Shown here: positions 11,214 to 22,472 of the stretch, piece by piece
Layout of the letters: the number at the start of each line of letters is the position of its first letter
Position numbering within the stretch: position 1 is the first letter of the stretch
DNA from: Hirsutella rhossiliensis
Lineage: Eukaryota > Ascomycota > Sordariomycetes > Hypocreales > Ophiocordycipitaceae
Assembly: GCF_020360975.1 (NCBI RefSeq)
Contig: NW_025408667.1
Location: 3,472,001 to 3,536,000 of the forward strand
Length of the DNA: 64,000 nucleotides
Direction: 5' to 3'
The notes under the pieces: generated by a model
What the model saw: only the letters and a program-made list of their open reading frames with translations
Databases searched by the model: none
Told to the model about the DNA's origin: nothing
Translations under genes and position numbers: made by a program

Positions 11214-13771
11214 CTAGGACTTGATGTACCAGTTTAGCAGCCCGCTCACGGTCTTAAAGAAGGCTTCCCAGTCGATGACTTCTCCTAAATTTTGCTTTCC
11301 GTCCCCGCTCTCAAATTTGGACATCCAGTCACTCATGACAAAGGCAACCGTCGCCGCCCAGCCTTGGCCGAAGGCGAGTTGAGTCGAGATAACGTCGGCC
11401 TTGGCCAGGAGCAGCTGCAGCTTTCCCTTACACAAGAGAATGCTCAATATGTTTTGCACCGCCGCAACCAAGTCGTCGGCGTTCAAGTCCAAGCTGCGAA
11501 TGTCCACATCTTCATGGATCAACAGGATGGCTATCTTTTGCCTCTTTTCCGGACTGGTGAGAAGCTCTGCGATTGCCGAGACCGCCTTGAATATGTCCTT
11601 TGGTGCTACCTTGACATCTTCGATGCCCAGCGTCTTGGCCACTTCCTGCCAGTTGCTCCCGTTGTTGGGCCTCTCCGGGGCTCTCTCGGCTGCTGCCGAT
11701 AAGTCAGTTCGTCGTGGGCTTGCGCTTTCCAAGCCCAGCGCCTGGGTAACATGTCGCCACATGTTTTCGTCGGTGAGCAGCTTGGGGACCAATTCCACGA
11801 CCTTGACCACATCCTTTGGTTCGACATTTGCAAGGCCCGTAACATTCAAGCCCAGAATTTCAAGGAGCTTTGCACGTCTCTCGCCCCCGTCAATCAATTC
11901 ACCCACGTTCAGGTAAAATTCGAGGGCGGCGTGTTTGATGGCCTCATCCGTGTCCAGCTTCATATCCTTCAGTTTCAACTTGGCTAGTCCCATCTCGTCC
12001 AAGACGTTCTGTACCTGATCAGTGAGGTTTGGATTATTTTTCTTGAAATCCACAGTCATCTTGTCAAGTTGGGCTTGGGGCACGGCATCGCAGCCGACAG
12101 TCGCCTCATCACCAGGCGGTGTATTGGTGTCATTGTCCAGGGTCGGAGGCTGAGTGTGGACCGTGCGCGGTGTTGAGCTGCTCGTCGACGACTTGCTGGT
12201 CACCGCATCGCCACTGCCGCCGGGCACGGTCATAGGCTTGGGCACGACTTCTTGCGAACCTAGAGCGTTCAGTTCGCTCTTTGCCGTAGTCTGAGCCTTG
12301 ATTGTGGACGATACCGAGCTGCCCGTGGACGACTTGTTTGCCGCCGGCTTTTTCAGGCCTGTGGGAACGACTTCTTGAGAAACTGGAGGCTTTATATCGC
12401 CCTGTGGCCGAGTCCGAGCCTTGGTCGTGGACGATACCGAGCTGCCCGTAGGCGACGTGGTTGTCGCCGGCTCTTTAATGACGCCGGGCATGACTGAAGG
12501 TTTAGGCACGACTTCTTGCGAACCTAGAGGCTTCACATCGCTCTTTGGCGGAGTCTGAGCGTTGGTTGTGGACGATACCGAGCTGCCAATGGGCGACGTG
12601 GTTGTCGCCGTCTGGCCACTGAGAGGCCGCGGGCCAGAGTTTCCAGGAGAGGCCGGGAGTCCCTGCTCACCCGGTCCGCGGCCCTCGGAGTCAGGGATGA
12701 CAGCAACCTTGACCTCCGCGTCAAGTTCCAAGTTGAGGGTGGCGAACAAGTTCTTCGGCACGGGGCGTGCCTGGTCAACGGGGACAGCAGGAGCGGGCTT
12801 GCGTTCGGGCTGGAAGACGATGCATTTGTCGCCATCGCAGGTCTCGGCAGCGTTGCACTTATCTGCAACAGTGCAACTTACAAACTCGGTAATAAACGAG
12901 AGAGCATTGAAGATATCGGCGGGCTCGACGCGAATGTTGAGGTTCTTCTGGCACTCACTGTCACCACAGGGGCGCTGCTCGTGCTGGTCAAACCGGCCGG
13001 GGCTCGGACAGTCGATGACGCGTCTCGTCAGGTCGGCACCGTCCTGCTTGGTGACGGTATCGCCTTGGATCATCACACGTTGAGGAGTGACGTTGTCGTA
13101 GATGAGCTCAATCCTGGGCGGACCCGTTCTGGAAGAGTCCGGTTTAGGAGAGACAGTCTCAGGGGAGACCCTTGCAGGAGAACCCGTTCCAGAAGAGCTT
13201 GGGTCGGGCACCGTGGCTTGAAGAGGGGGGCCAGGGTAGATCTTATCGCCGACCTTGGTAAAGACGCCAAAGGCATCGCCTACGAAGCAAGGCTCCAGAT
13301 AGGATTTGGTGGGCAGGGGGCCGGACTGGGCCCCGTCAGAGATAGAGATCTCGACGATCATACGCATGGCAGTGAGGACCTTTTGTGGTCCCTTGAAGTT
13401 GAACATGTTGCCAATAATCTCAATGGGGGCGTTGAGAAGGTCTTTCAGGTCGGCCTCGACGTCGCCGCGGGCGAGGGGCTCGGTTTCGGTTCTGGCCCCG
13501 GTCCCGGCACTCAGGCCGACCCCCTGTCCTCCACCGCCGCCATGAATGTCGTTGCCGCTTGCCCCATGGGACGCGGGTTTCCGCCCACCAAGGGCCGCGT
13601 GCTTTCGCTCCCCAAGGGCCTCGGCAAGCCTTTGCCGCCGCATGTTTGGGCCTGGTCCGCAGCGCCGTAGCTCGAACTGGAGCTCACCGAGAAGGCCACG
13701 TTGACCGGCGGCATCTCGGCTGGAAGGCCGGCGGTCACCACCGCAAGGCTGGCCAAGACGAGGCTCTTCAT
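11214..13771 (-). CDS. Predicted secreted Ser/Thr-rich repeat protein with helical modules (two exons)
   Basis: I do not recognise the family. One frame runs open for over 2.3 kb to the stop at 11214 but lacks a signal peptide. The ATG at 13771 opens a second frame that begins with a clear one (MKSLVLASLAVVTAGLPA). A GTGAGC donor at 13687 and a GGACAG acceptor at 13524 join the two in phase 0, giving exons 13688-13771 and 11214-13523, about 797 residues. The start has A at -3, and a CCAAT motif lies about 120 bp upstream on this strand. Residues about 330-475 hold three Thr/Ser-rich repeats sharing GSSVSST and SQEVVP. Four helical segments of the form V-x-P-x-D-I/V-x-x-A/V lie near residues 225, 592, 662 and 703. 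A cell-surface or secreted role is likely. An effector role is possible but unproven. Confidence 0.75.
12180..12640 (-). repeat. Coding tandem repeat, three units of 123-141 bp
   Basis: GTGGACGATACCGAGCTGCC recurs at 12304, 12427 and 12568, spaced 123 and 141 bp (41 and 47 codons). A second shared block, GCACGACTTCTTG, lies between them. Spacing is a multiple of three, so unit number can vary without breaking the frame. Confidence 0.85.
13524..13687 (-). other. Inferred intron of the secreted protein gene
   Basis: Donor GTGAGC, acceptor GGACAG, 164 nt, phase 0. It joins the signal-peptide exon to the long frame. It is long for a fungal intron and no strong CTAAC branch site is visible, so an alternative acceptor is possible. 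Confidence 0.5.
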
Positions 13772-16700
13772 TTTTTTGGGTTGGACCCGTGATCCGAGCA
13801 GTGGTATTATGTGGCAAAGGAGAGACGGCCAAGTAAACACGTGAGGATGAAAGGAAAGTATGACAGAGAGTATAGCCAACACACGCAAAGATTGGCGGAT
13901 GGACTGGGTTGGAAAGACTTCAGACGAACCGAGGTGGCGGGAGAATGAGAGAGGCCGAGGGGACGTGGCATATAAACGTTAGGCATCATTGCTGTCGAAT
14001 GGCAGCAGCCAGTCTTGAGTCAGAAGACTCGCTTGTGTCCTCTATGCGCGCATGGATTGCCTGGTCCGCCTCTGTTGTGGCATTGTGGGATGGCATAGAA
14101 GATTGCTAGTGAAGAGGTGTTATGGTCTTCCAACTTGGGCCGCGTGTATCCTTGCAGCGTAGACGACGGCATCGGCTTCCCGTAAGCAGTATGGGCTGAG
14201 CCCGTGGCGTCCTGAGCCTGAGGGCGAACCGAACGCGAGTCGTGGGTTGGCTGTGCTAGCTCGGGCCCTTCAGCTCGAAGCCCTGTCGGCGAATGACCGA
14301 GATAAAAGCCGGGTACCTGGAGGGTTCATGTTGTCCGAGTGTTTACTTTTTGTTTGCCGTTGGCATCGATCCGTGATCTCAGTCCTATCGCTCGTCTTGT
14401 TGTTGCCCTCGTCACCTGCTTTTGTCCGGGTTAGACGCCGGCTTTGTTTTTGTTTCCTGGAAGAACGACACGATGCCCATCTTGGCTGTTCTGAGATCCA
14501 ATGAGATCATGTTTGAAATTCAAGATGCCCGGCGGACTGGTCAACAGACCATAACTAGTGCAGTTGAGACTTGATGGGCCTAGGCGGACCTGTCTGTCCC
14601 CATGTTACTATCGGTGGGAGGAGGCGTAATAGAGGATCGAGCCGATCGACTACTTCCCAGCCTATGCATAAGCATTTACGAACGCGTGGGCGCCCGATGG
14701 GTTGCCGAAAATGTTTTGTTTAAACAAGGCAGTCAGTCAATGCTCGCTGTGGGTGGAAGATGGATCTCCCTTACTCGCCCGTGTTTAGGCCGTATCAGGA
14801 AGAGCCCGAAGGGGGATCGCTGTCTAGGCCAACGATATGATATTTGAATAGATTTCTCCCCAACCTTCCTTCCCGTAACGGACGGCCCAAGTCGGGTTCA
14901 TATCGTATCGCGTTCGGCGCTCGGCGCTCCAGAGGCCGCCAGGCTCTGCGTGTGCTCCTCCGTCATATGAATATAAACGGACCGCCCTCGATGGTGGGGC
15001 CCTTGGCTTTGCTGGGCTGATGACTTCACACTCTGGGATTCCGAGGCGAGCCTGGTGGAGAACTGTAGATGCGTATTGAGGCTGAGGTGTTTCACGCTAG
15101 AGTCGTTATGGATAGGGAAGCCGCAAAAGCTTGAAAAGGCGGGAGGCCAAGAACACGCCAAGAAATGGCGTCGTCCCGTGTTCCAGATCCTGGCAAGCCC
15201 ACGCCAGAAGTCATCGGCGGGACACTAAGATCGCTACCAGTAGGCGCAAGTGGCCTGCGGAGCTGTGTGTTATTTCAGCCTTTTGCAGGTTTGCGTCCAA
15301 GGCGCCGTTTGTATGGCACGGACTATACATGTGTCTCGTTAGGCCCGCTGTTATAAAGAGTATTACTGTTCGCACAACCCTAAATCTCTAATCGCACATG
15401 AGGATTTTACTCAAGATAACCGTCTCTCGGTTGCCATGAACATCAATCACGCGCCTGGTAGCGGCAACGAAAGATCCAGTTATCATGACCCTGGACGATG
15501 ATTCCCTGTAGGAATCCCAGCTCGTCTGCAGCGGCTAAATCAGGCGCCGTTAATTTCCAATGATCGGACATCCACGTTGCTGATCTGTTCTAGGGCCGCC
15601 TGCCATTCCTGGCCCGTTATCATAGATTTGATGCTAAGACTAATAGGGGTATTGATTGGTTCGTGGCGTGTAGTCGGTGTGATTGACCGAAAGGTGGGCG
15701 GACCGCCCAGCAATTTGATCGAGTAAGTCCATGTCGTCCGATGAGTCGTGGTTTATTAGCATGATGCACACTCGGAACTTGGAAGTCGACGCGTCTATCG
15801 TAGCTGAATATGTACATTCAGTGGGTCTACATTAAAAACGACGGATTCTAGGCCTTAGACACCGACAACTACATCGCGTAATTACGCGTTTTGTGTTACG
15901 GGCCAGCGTATGCCATGTTTAATTAAGGAGGCATTGTCTACCCGAACCGCTCGTATTCTCGATTAACACCCACGCAGGATGTTAGGGAGTAGTCGCGTCT
16001 GCTTGGTCGCGTCGGGATCGGACGATGGGACGGTCAAGATCCGGGATACGGCGACGGGGACACTCCAGCACAAGCTTAAAGACCATCGCCACTCAATCAG
16101 GTCCGTCATATTCTTCGGCGGCAGCTTATAATCCTACGGCTGCGGCCTCGGCCTCAGCGAGCTGTGGATCGGTCAGAGTGCGCTCTGGCTTCCTCCCGAC
16201 TCCCGGCCCAACGCCGCGCAATATCCCCTCCGACAGAGACGATTGCCCTCGGCTGTCGATCATGGAAGAGTCCTTGCTGTCGGCTTCTTATCTGCGGGAC
16301 CAGCCTGATAGTCTTCAATGTTGTTTGTTGGAATCAGGACGGACATGTTGAGAAATGGTGGCACGATAGGCATGACGGCTCGACGAGGATCGGGAAGACG
16401 GCATCCGCGGGCGGGCGCCTAGTAAGTTACCGAGTTTCAGAAGCTGAACGGCCTGAACCTCTGCTCTTGGGGTTGGGGTCACTGCTGCGGCTGCCAGATC
16501 CAGGTTCGAGTGCATACCTAGCAAAGTCTTTCAATGCGTATTTGCTTTTGTCGGCATACGAGGCCTCCACACGATCATCAACGGACCTACCCGTGGCAGC
16601 ACGCGAGGCCAATCAACTCCTCCCACATAATCCCTCAAACCCTAGTTGTGCAACCCCCGCGGTTCTTATCCCTTTCCTCTCCGGCCACGTCTGGTGGGCC

Positions 16701-16906
16701 TCCGGCATCAAGCTGCATTACCGTAACGAAACGGCACTTAGATTCACTTTGTTTACAAACAAAGACTCTCTGCTTGAGACACAACGGTGTCTGCGTTTCC
16801 AAACAGCAGTAAGTACACTTTATAAACCCTCTTTCGGAGTGCCTGAGCCTTTGCCAAAGCCAAGTGAGATCACATTGCGTGTGGTCTTAAGGTCACATGG
16901 TGGACC
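13772..16906. other. Three-kilobase intergenic stretch, no convincing gene
   Basis: Composition is ordinary and not RIP-affected. Short open frames occur on both strands, the longest being 16164-17063, but none has recognisable motifs, signal peptide or coherent residue use, and several overlap on opposite strands. The first 150 bp holds the pyrimidine-rich leader and CCAAT motif of the minus-strand gene. No tRNA or rRNA recognised. Confidence 0.5.
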
Positions 16907-18831
16907 ATGGAGTCAACAGACCCTGCCGTTGCCTGCGCTGAGAGTATCGCCATACTCTCTACCTTCTCCATCCGGTTCCCACCCCGCCATCTTCAAACCT
17001 AGTCGCCAACTCGTCCACTTGTCCATCTGGACAATACTCCCTGCCATTCGAAAGAGAGCGTGACCTAGCTAGCACGCTGGCGTTTCTATCAAGCACTAAA
17101 GACGACCCGAACCACGTACCGGCCCTTTGTATACAGGAAAATCCAAACGAGGGGACTTTAAAAACGTTCTAGTCGCTGTGAATGAAGCCAAGCGCGGCGA
17201 TGGCCGTCAGGCTTTACAAAACATTGAGGCAGGCTTTAAGGATATATTTTCACTACTTTCGCAAACCTCCCAGTGTGAGCATTTCTCGACCTTCTTACAC
17301 GCCCACTAAATTGACCTGAGTTAAAGTCACAAATGTCGAAAATATGGTCTTCGCTGGAATCATCTCAATGTGCTTCGAGCGGATTCGTGGGCGTCTACGC
17401 TTCAGCACCAGGAGGGCGCCTAAACAACCTGTGAAGCAGATTTTGCAGAACGCCGCGAAAGCGCTCTTTTCAGCTGCACCCTTATTTGTGCAGAGATCAA
17501 AAGAATTGATCGGTAAGATAGATTCATGGGCTCAACACCAGACACTGGCTCAGTTGCAGGGCGTTGTTGAAGGCGTTTTTCATCTATCCCAACTGGATGG
17601 CTTGCGCGAAATGCTTGACTCCATTCCAAATCGGCAAATGGGCCCAAGTGAAAGGAAAAGCTTGTGGAATATCGTCAAAAAGATCGCACGGTATCGGGAG
17701 GCAGCCAGATACCTGTGCCGCACAGCGAAGAAATTCGTTCAGGTCGGGCGAATGCAGACTGTCCTCGTCAGCCTGCCTCAGTATGCCTTCAGAGGAGCAC
17801 CAACGGAACGGCCATATTCAACACTTTCATCCGTTCTTGCACGACTGAATATGAAGAGGCAGCACCGAAGGGGCTTTGGTCAGATCTGGCGCTTGTTTGG
17901 CATCAGTGAGCTGGAAGCTAGCGATCGGTTCGCCAAACAGAGGGATAAAACAATGTCGGAAGCAAAGATCCACGCCGAGATACAAGTCATCTTCTACATC
18001 GAAACTATAGGCCCCCAGCCCCTCCCTCGAGTCATTTGTTCCAGTAAAGATGCTTGCTTTCTATGCAATGCTTTCATCGCCATGCATGGGAAGTTCCACA
18101 CACCACGACACCATGGTAGACTCTATCCTGGCTGGCGGTTGCCACATTTTCCTCAGCCGAGCGACCTGGAGCGACGCTTTATCCAGATGCTGGATAATCA
18201 CGCCAAAGACAGTATCAGAACGATACTTTCAAGGCAGAAAAAGACAACCTACCCGGATCCAAATGAGAGTACGATCTTAACATTGCCGATATCGAATTCA
18301 ACGCTGAGCAGCTTGAACGGCGGGAGCGGTATTGCGCAGGTGCGCAATGGCGTGTGCCCAATGAGCAGCTTCGAGTCTCGAGCATCGGACAAGTTGATCA
18401 CTGCACCCCAAGAGCAGACGCCCGCTGAGCCAAATTCCGAGAATGCAGATCAAGCTGGGCAGAAAACCATACCACCGTTGGCTGAATCCACCTTGCAGAG
18501 TGCAGCGTTGACTCCACTCCCTCGAGGTGAAACACTGGTAGTGGCTGTAGAGGCCAACGATACGTCTGCACTATATGAAGCGTGGCCGATACGGTTTCAA
18601 GTCGAATACTCGGCTCAAGTTGGACCTATTCCACGACACAATAGACGAAGGACACTTGTCTGTTATCTTGAATGGTTAAATGGGGAGGAGGCGGAGACTG
18701 TGAGGGGGGCCGAAAATGCCAGGATTATCGATGCGGAGCTTCTTGAGGACTGTATCTCAATAAGCCCGGATGATTTGGACAAGTTTTACATCTGCGCTCG
18801 GGGCACTTTACTGCGGATTCGTGTCGCATAA
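16907..18831 (+). CDS. OTT_1508-like deaminase family protein, probably frameshifted
   Basis: The main exon (17321-18831) contains a deaminase-superfamily zinc site: H210-A-E212 then C238-x2-C241, numbered from the ATG at 17344. These are followed by H-G-K-F-H and H-G-R-L-Y-P-G-W-R-L-P, a pattern I know from fungal OTT_1508-like deaminases. Upstream, an inferred 46-nt intron (17275-17320) connects to LVAVNEAKRGDGRQALQNIE. Before that, the sequence from about 17024 (ERERDLASTLAF, DDPNHVPALCIQE) is in another frame, joined only if one base is missing in the A5 run at 17160-17164. The start is uncertain: an ATG at 16907 opens STDPAVACAESIAILSTF in a third frame. It is either a decayed gene or carries sequence errors. 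The substrate is unknown; nucleic-acid or nucleotide deamination is expected from the fold. Confidence 0.65.
17275..17320 (+). other. Inferred intron in the deaminase-like gene
   Basis: Donor GTGAGC after CCCAGT, ACTAAAT as possible branch site, ending CTGAG. 46 nt, phase 1. It joins the N-terminal helical exon to the frame holding the H-A-E and C-x2-C motifs. Confidence 0.55.
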
Positions 18832-20542
18832 CTCAATGGAAATTGGACAGGGGAGAAAGCTAGGCATCATTCCATAGTACAATATATTCTGCTGCGTATT
18901 TTGGGGAGGCCCAGGCTCCATGGCAAGGACGTCTCGGCTGGATCTATCCACCAATGGACTCAAGAAGGCGAGTCTGGGGCGCGTGTTTTACCTGGTCTTG
19001 GTGAACCCTCCCTGGCGGCGGCAGAATCCGGGAGGGGAAATCCAGGATTGGAACGACTCGCCAACCCCTGGGCGTTCGATAGGTCTAGACGGGACCGTAC
19101 ATGATGGCGATTTGGGAAGTTAAGTCAAATCGAGGATTGGGACAGCCAGTCGACCTTTCGTTAGAAAGGGAAGGAGACCCACCCCTGAAACTGTCTGCTT
19201 CCTCCAAAAGTTGTGCTTGCGGTTGCCCCTCTTGCTAAAGACGATGTCCCGCCAGTGCTCGAGGCAGCAGGCATTGTAGTACCAGTCGGAACGCTTGTAA
19301 CCCGGCCTGGTGTTGACGTGGAGCCGGACATCGAAAGACAAGTTGACGAAGATCGTGCGCAACCCAATAAGACCTACGGGGGAATCGAGCACGTTAGGAA
19401 AGATCAAATATAGTGGTCAAAGGATATATCGATTTATTAAGAGAATCGAAGACGCACCGTGCTTGTCGTTCAACTCTGTGTACCACTTATGGCATCGAAT
19501 ATACAGCATGGCTAAGCTACGCGGCCAGTCGGATAGGGTGATTCAAAAGGGACACCTAAAACGCCTCAGCTGGGCAGAGACGAAATCTTTGCGGACAATC
19601 AAAGCGAGTGCGAGCAGGCAGAGACGCGAAACTCGGCCTAGATGCAGGTAAACAAGCTCAATTGCCAGGTGTAAGTTTAAGATGGCTGGCATCTATCTCC
19701 TTGAAGGGAGGGGTCTTAAACGCTAAAATAGCCGAACTCTGTAAAGGAAAGCATAGACCGAGCGTTGGATTAAGGTATAGCCTAAGGCTTCTAAGCGTAT
19801 AGCCCTTCCAAGCTGCATGGCAACCATTCCAAATACGCAACCAATATCGAGCTAAGTACTGCTGACTTAAGGCGCGCCTCTATTTGGCTCTACTAGGAGT
19901 TCTTATACCGTGCGACATCCTCTAATTGCTTGCTGCCTACGCCGCGAGCATACATGGCGACCTATAAAAACGGCAAGGAAGGCGTGCAAGGAACAATGAA
20001 GGGTGGCAAGAGTGGCAGGGACTTGACAGCAAGAGGGTCAAGGGGGTCAAGAGGGTAAGAAGGGTATAGAGGGTATAAAGGGTATGGAGGATAAAGGCCA
20101 GTTTATAGTGCTTAGCAACGGTAGATACCATTATACCCGATGGGGACAAGAGAAAGATTGCCAGCGATTTCTAGCGGGAAGGGAGATTCTGCGTATTGCC
20201 AGAGACTTAAAGCGGCTCCGCCAATACTTAAAAACGACCATATAAACCAAACGTCCAATATATATAATGTCTACCGTATGAAATCATAGACCATATGAGA
20301 GAGGTTTGGCCACATACTTCTGGTATACACCACTTGGGAGGTAGGTCTAGGGCGGTCGCTATCGCACTGGGGTGTTATTCCTCGGCGAAATCAATCTCAT
20401 ATACGATTTAAGCCCGATAGCTCTATCTATTCTAATAACGAGGCCATCCTAACTATAAGGTGAAACATGCCGATAATACTTTGAGGCGCGCGTATTGTCT
20501 CTAAGATAATATATAGTTAGCGGAGCTAACGGTAGTAGTAAC
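18832..20542. other. Gene-poor stretch between the deaminase-like gene and copia H
   Basis: Ordinary composition to about 20150, then increasingly TpA-rich. Small frames at 18920-19123 (+) and 19120-19407 (-) have no recognised domain. Nothing else supported except the purine-rich repeat at 20030-20092. Confidence 0.45.
20030..20092 (+). repeat. Imperfect GGGT-rich short tandem repeat
   Basis: About seven GGGTCA / GGGTAA / GGGTAT-type units spaced 8-11 bp, separated by A/G. It is not a perfect telomeric TTAGGG tract. Confidence 0.7.
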
Positions 20543-21222
20543 TGTTAAGGAGAGAGAGTGGGCATAAGAGGCCACAGTCATGCCTAGTAGACCTAATAGT
20601 TATGCATAAGGAAGCCTGCCTAACTAATATAACTCCCCTAGCCTAAGGACATTATATAGGCCTAACTTAGGTATAGGAACATCTTAATACCCTCTTTTAG
20701 CTAGCTATATATAGTCACTATACCTATATAAGCCCCTGCTTAAGAGTTATAAGCCCGGCCTATACGGCTAGATTATCTTTTGCCCGCCGATATTACCTTT
20801 AAAGCTATTTACGAGCTATTAACGCTGTTATAACGCTTAAATCGTAGTATTAAGGCAAGGAACCTAGCTATACTAAGGGATAGTACTAGAAATATACGAA
20901 TTATACGAATTACGTATCCCTTAAAAAAGGATATTACTTATTAAGCTAGAACCCCTTATTTTCCTAAGATAACGTTAAAGGAAGTAAAAGGAGATAATTA
21001 TATCGTAAGACTAAAGGAAAGCCTTAACTAGACCCTATAGATTAGGGGGATTAAATTATAGGCCTAGACTTATAAGATTTAGGAATATACTAACCTAGAT
21101 AGTATAAAAGAGCTTAAATAGCCTTAATAGCTAAACTAAGAGCAATTTATTATTAACCTTAAAGGAAGATCTTCTTAATAAGAAGATAAAACTAAGGCTA
21201 TATTCCTTATAAAGCGAATAGG
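20543..21222 (+). mobile_element. Copia-type LTR plus gag remnant (element H), 3'-truncated
   Basis: A 203-bp LTR-like segment (20543-20745) starts TGTTAAG and ends CTTAAGA, inverted ends with one mismatch. GTTATAAGCCCGG follows at once, a copia-style primer site complementary to the anticodon arm of initiator tRNA-Met. Downstream is a RIP-damaged gag-like frame (VKGDNYIV, LKESLN) up to 21222. There gypsy B begins, so the rest of H is missing or displaced. Only one LTR is seen. Confidence 0.6.
20746..20758 (+). promoter_or_regulatory. Half-tRNA(iMet) primer-binding site of element H
   Basis: GTTATAAGCCCGG directly abuts the LTR end. The expected complement of the initiator tRNA-Met anticodon arm is GTTATGAGCCC, one TpG to TpA change away. 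Confidence 0.65.
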
Positions 21223-21687
21223 TATAACGACTAGTATTATTCCTAAGGGATAAACCTATCGAGGGGTTTATATTAGTAGATATAATAAGGCGTAGTCTAA
21301 GCAATAATAAGTATATTATATTAGTAATAAGTTAGAGGTTATAGACTATAGACTATAACTAGGTAATTAGAATTAAAGATAGAATCGTAATAAAGATCTA
21401 TATTAAAAGCTATCGAGCTATCTATCTAAAGGAGTATTCCGTTCTTTCCTTATATATCTCGAGAGCTTCCCTAGATCGCCGAGAGCACTAGGTAATCTCG
21501 TCGCCTAGGAGCGCTAGGGCGCTAGAGCGATCCTATAATCCTAGCTATAGAGCGTTAAAGCGCTAAAGTAACCCGTCGCTCTAAACTTAATTAGCCCGTT
21601 AGTCCGTTTAATATTCCTTGCTCCCTACGTTATATATCCTCGTAATATATACTAGTCCCCGTAGTTTACTAGACCGTAGTTATAATA
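21223..21687 (-). repeat. 3' LTR of gypsy B (U3 type B)
   Basis: 465 bp, from TATAACGACTAG to CCGTAGTTATAATA. Its U3 matches the LTR at 2114-2556. It contains a short internal duplication of the GCGCTA-rich segment near 21510-21570. Confidence 0.8.
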
Positions 21688-21823
21688 AGATACCTCCCTT
21701 CCTTTTAGTCCTACCCTTAAGACCTACTACCTTAGCCGCTATATATAAATATACCCTTATTGCGTTATATATAAGTATATCGTTTCTTATTCCTTTATCC
21801 TTTTAGGATATATTGCTAATAGT

Positions 21824-22472
21824 ATATCTAGTTATATTTAAAAATCCTATTCTCGTAATTCCGATAAATCGCGTTAACGATTAAAGCTAGTATCTTAGAC
21901 TAAGATCTATAGTATTAAAATTATACCTTACTCCTATTATTTTCGGTTAGGCTTAACTTATAAGGTTAGCGAGCGTTTTAATCGGTATTTTAAATATACC
22001 TTTATAGGCCGTTCTTATAATAGGTATAATATAGCGTCCGCTTATTTATTTTATCCCTTTCCTTTTTTATTATTCTTTTTTATTAATATTTCTTCTTTTT
22101 CTAGTTTATTATATTATAAATTAATAGTAAAGGATTAATTCGGACGAATAGAAAGTAAAAGAAGCGTTAAAGGAAGCGATAGCTCGCCTAGCTCGGATTA
22201 GGAAATAAAAGCGTTTCTTAAAGGACTAAGGTAGTAAGTTATTTTAGCGGGGTATATAAGCTATTAATAAAGAAGATAATATAACGTATTCTTCTTAAGA
22301 TAAATCGGTTTATTTATTAAATAAGGAAACTATTACTATTAGCGAGGTTTAATTATTTAGTGCCTTAGATATATTAGACTAGGATACTATTCTTAGTAAC
22401 CCTATATTTCTAAGTAAGGGTTCGCTTAATAGAACTATAAGAGTAGAGAACTATAGTAGGTTAAGTGCTTAA
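21824..22472 (+). pseudogene. Antisense Zn2Cys6-like gene of gypsy B
   Basis: Opposite-strand frame between the 3' LTR and chromodomain of copy B. It starts at ATA (ancestral ATG) 21824. Residues 36, 39, 46, 55, 58 and 65 (21929-22018) are all Tyr with spacing 2-6-8-2-6, identical to copy A, consistent with six TGY cysteine codons all changed to TAY by RIP. Between them F-R-L-G-L-T and K-V-S-E resemble fungal Cys-cluster sequences. After a likely intron ending TTTTTCTAG near 22101, a helical stretch (E-A-I-A-R-L-A-R-I-R-K) follows and the frame ends S-R-L-S-A-stop at 22472, overlapping the pol end. Several CAG/CAA codons are now stops. Confidence 0.65.

Noticed and set aside
11292..13670. Several plus-strand and alternative minus-strand open frames across the secreted protein gene
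   Set aside because: They are shadows of a GC-rich coding sequence; only the minus frame shows repeats, helical modules and a splice-linked signal peptide.
16164..17063. Longest open plus-strand frame upstream of the deaminase-like gene (299 codons)
   Set aside because: No motifs, irregular composition, and its 3' part overlaps a different frame (about 17024-17170) that carries family-like sequence. Probably open by chance.
19120..19407. Minus-strand frame of 95 codons with aromatic-rich sequence
   Set aside because: Overlapped by open frames on the other strand and in another minus frame, no recognised domain, no flanking gene signals.
20030..20092. Possible interstitial telomere tract
   Set aside because: Units are GGGTCA/GGGTAA/GGGTAT with variable spacing, not TTAGGG.
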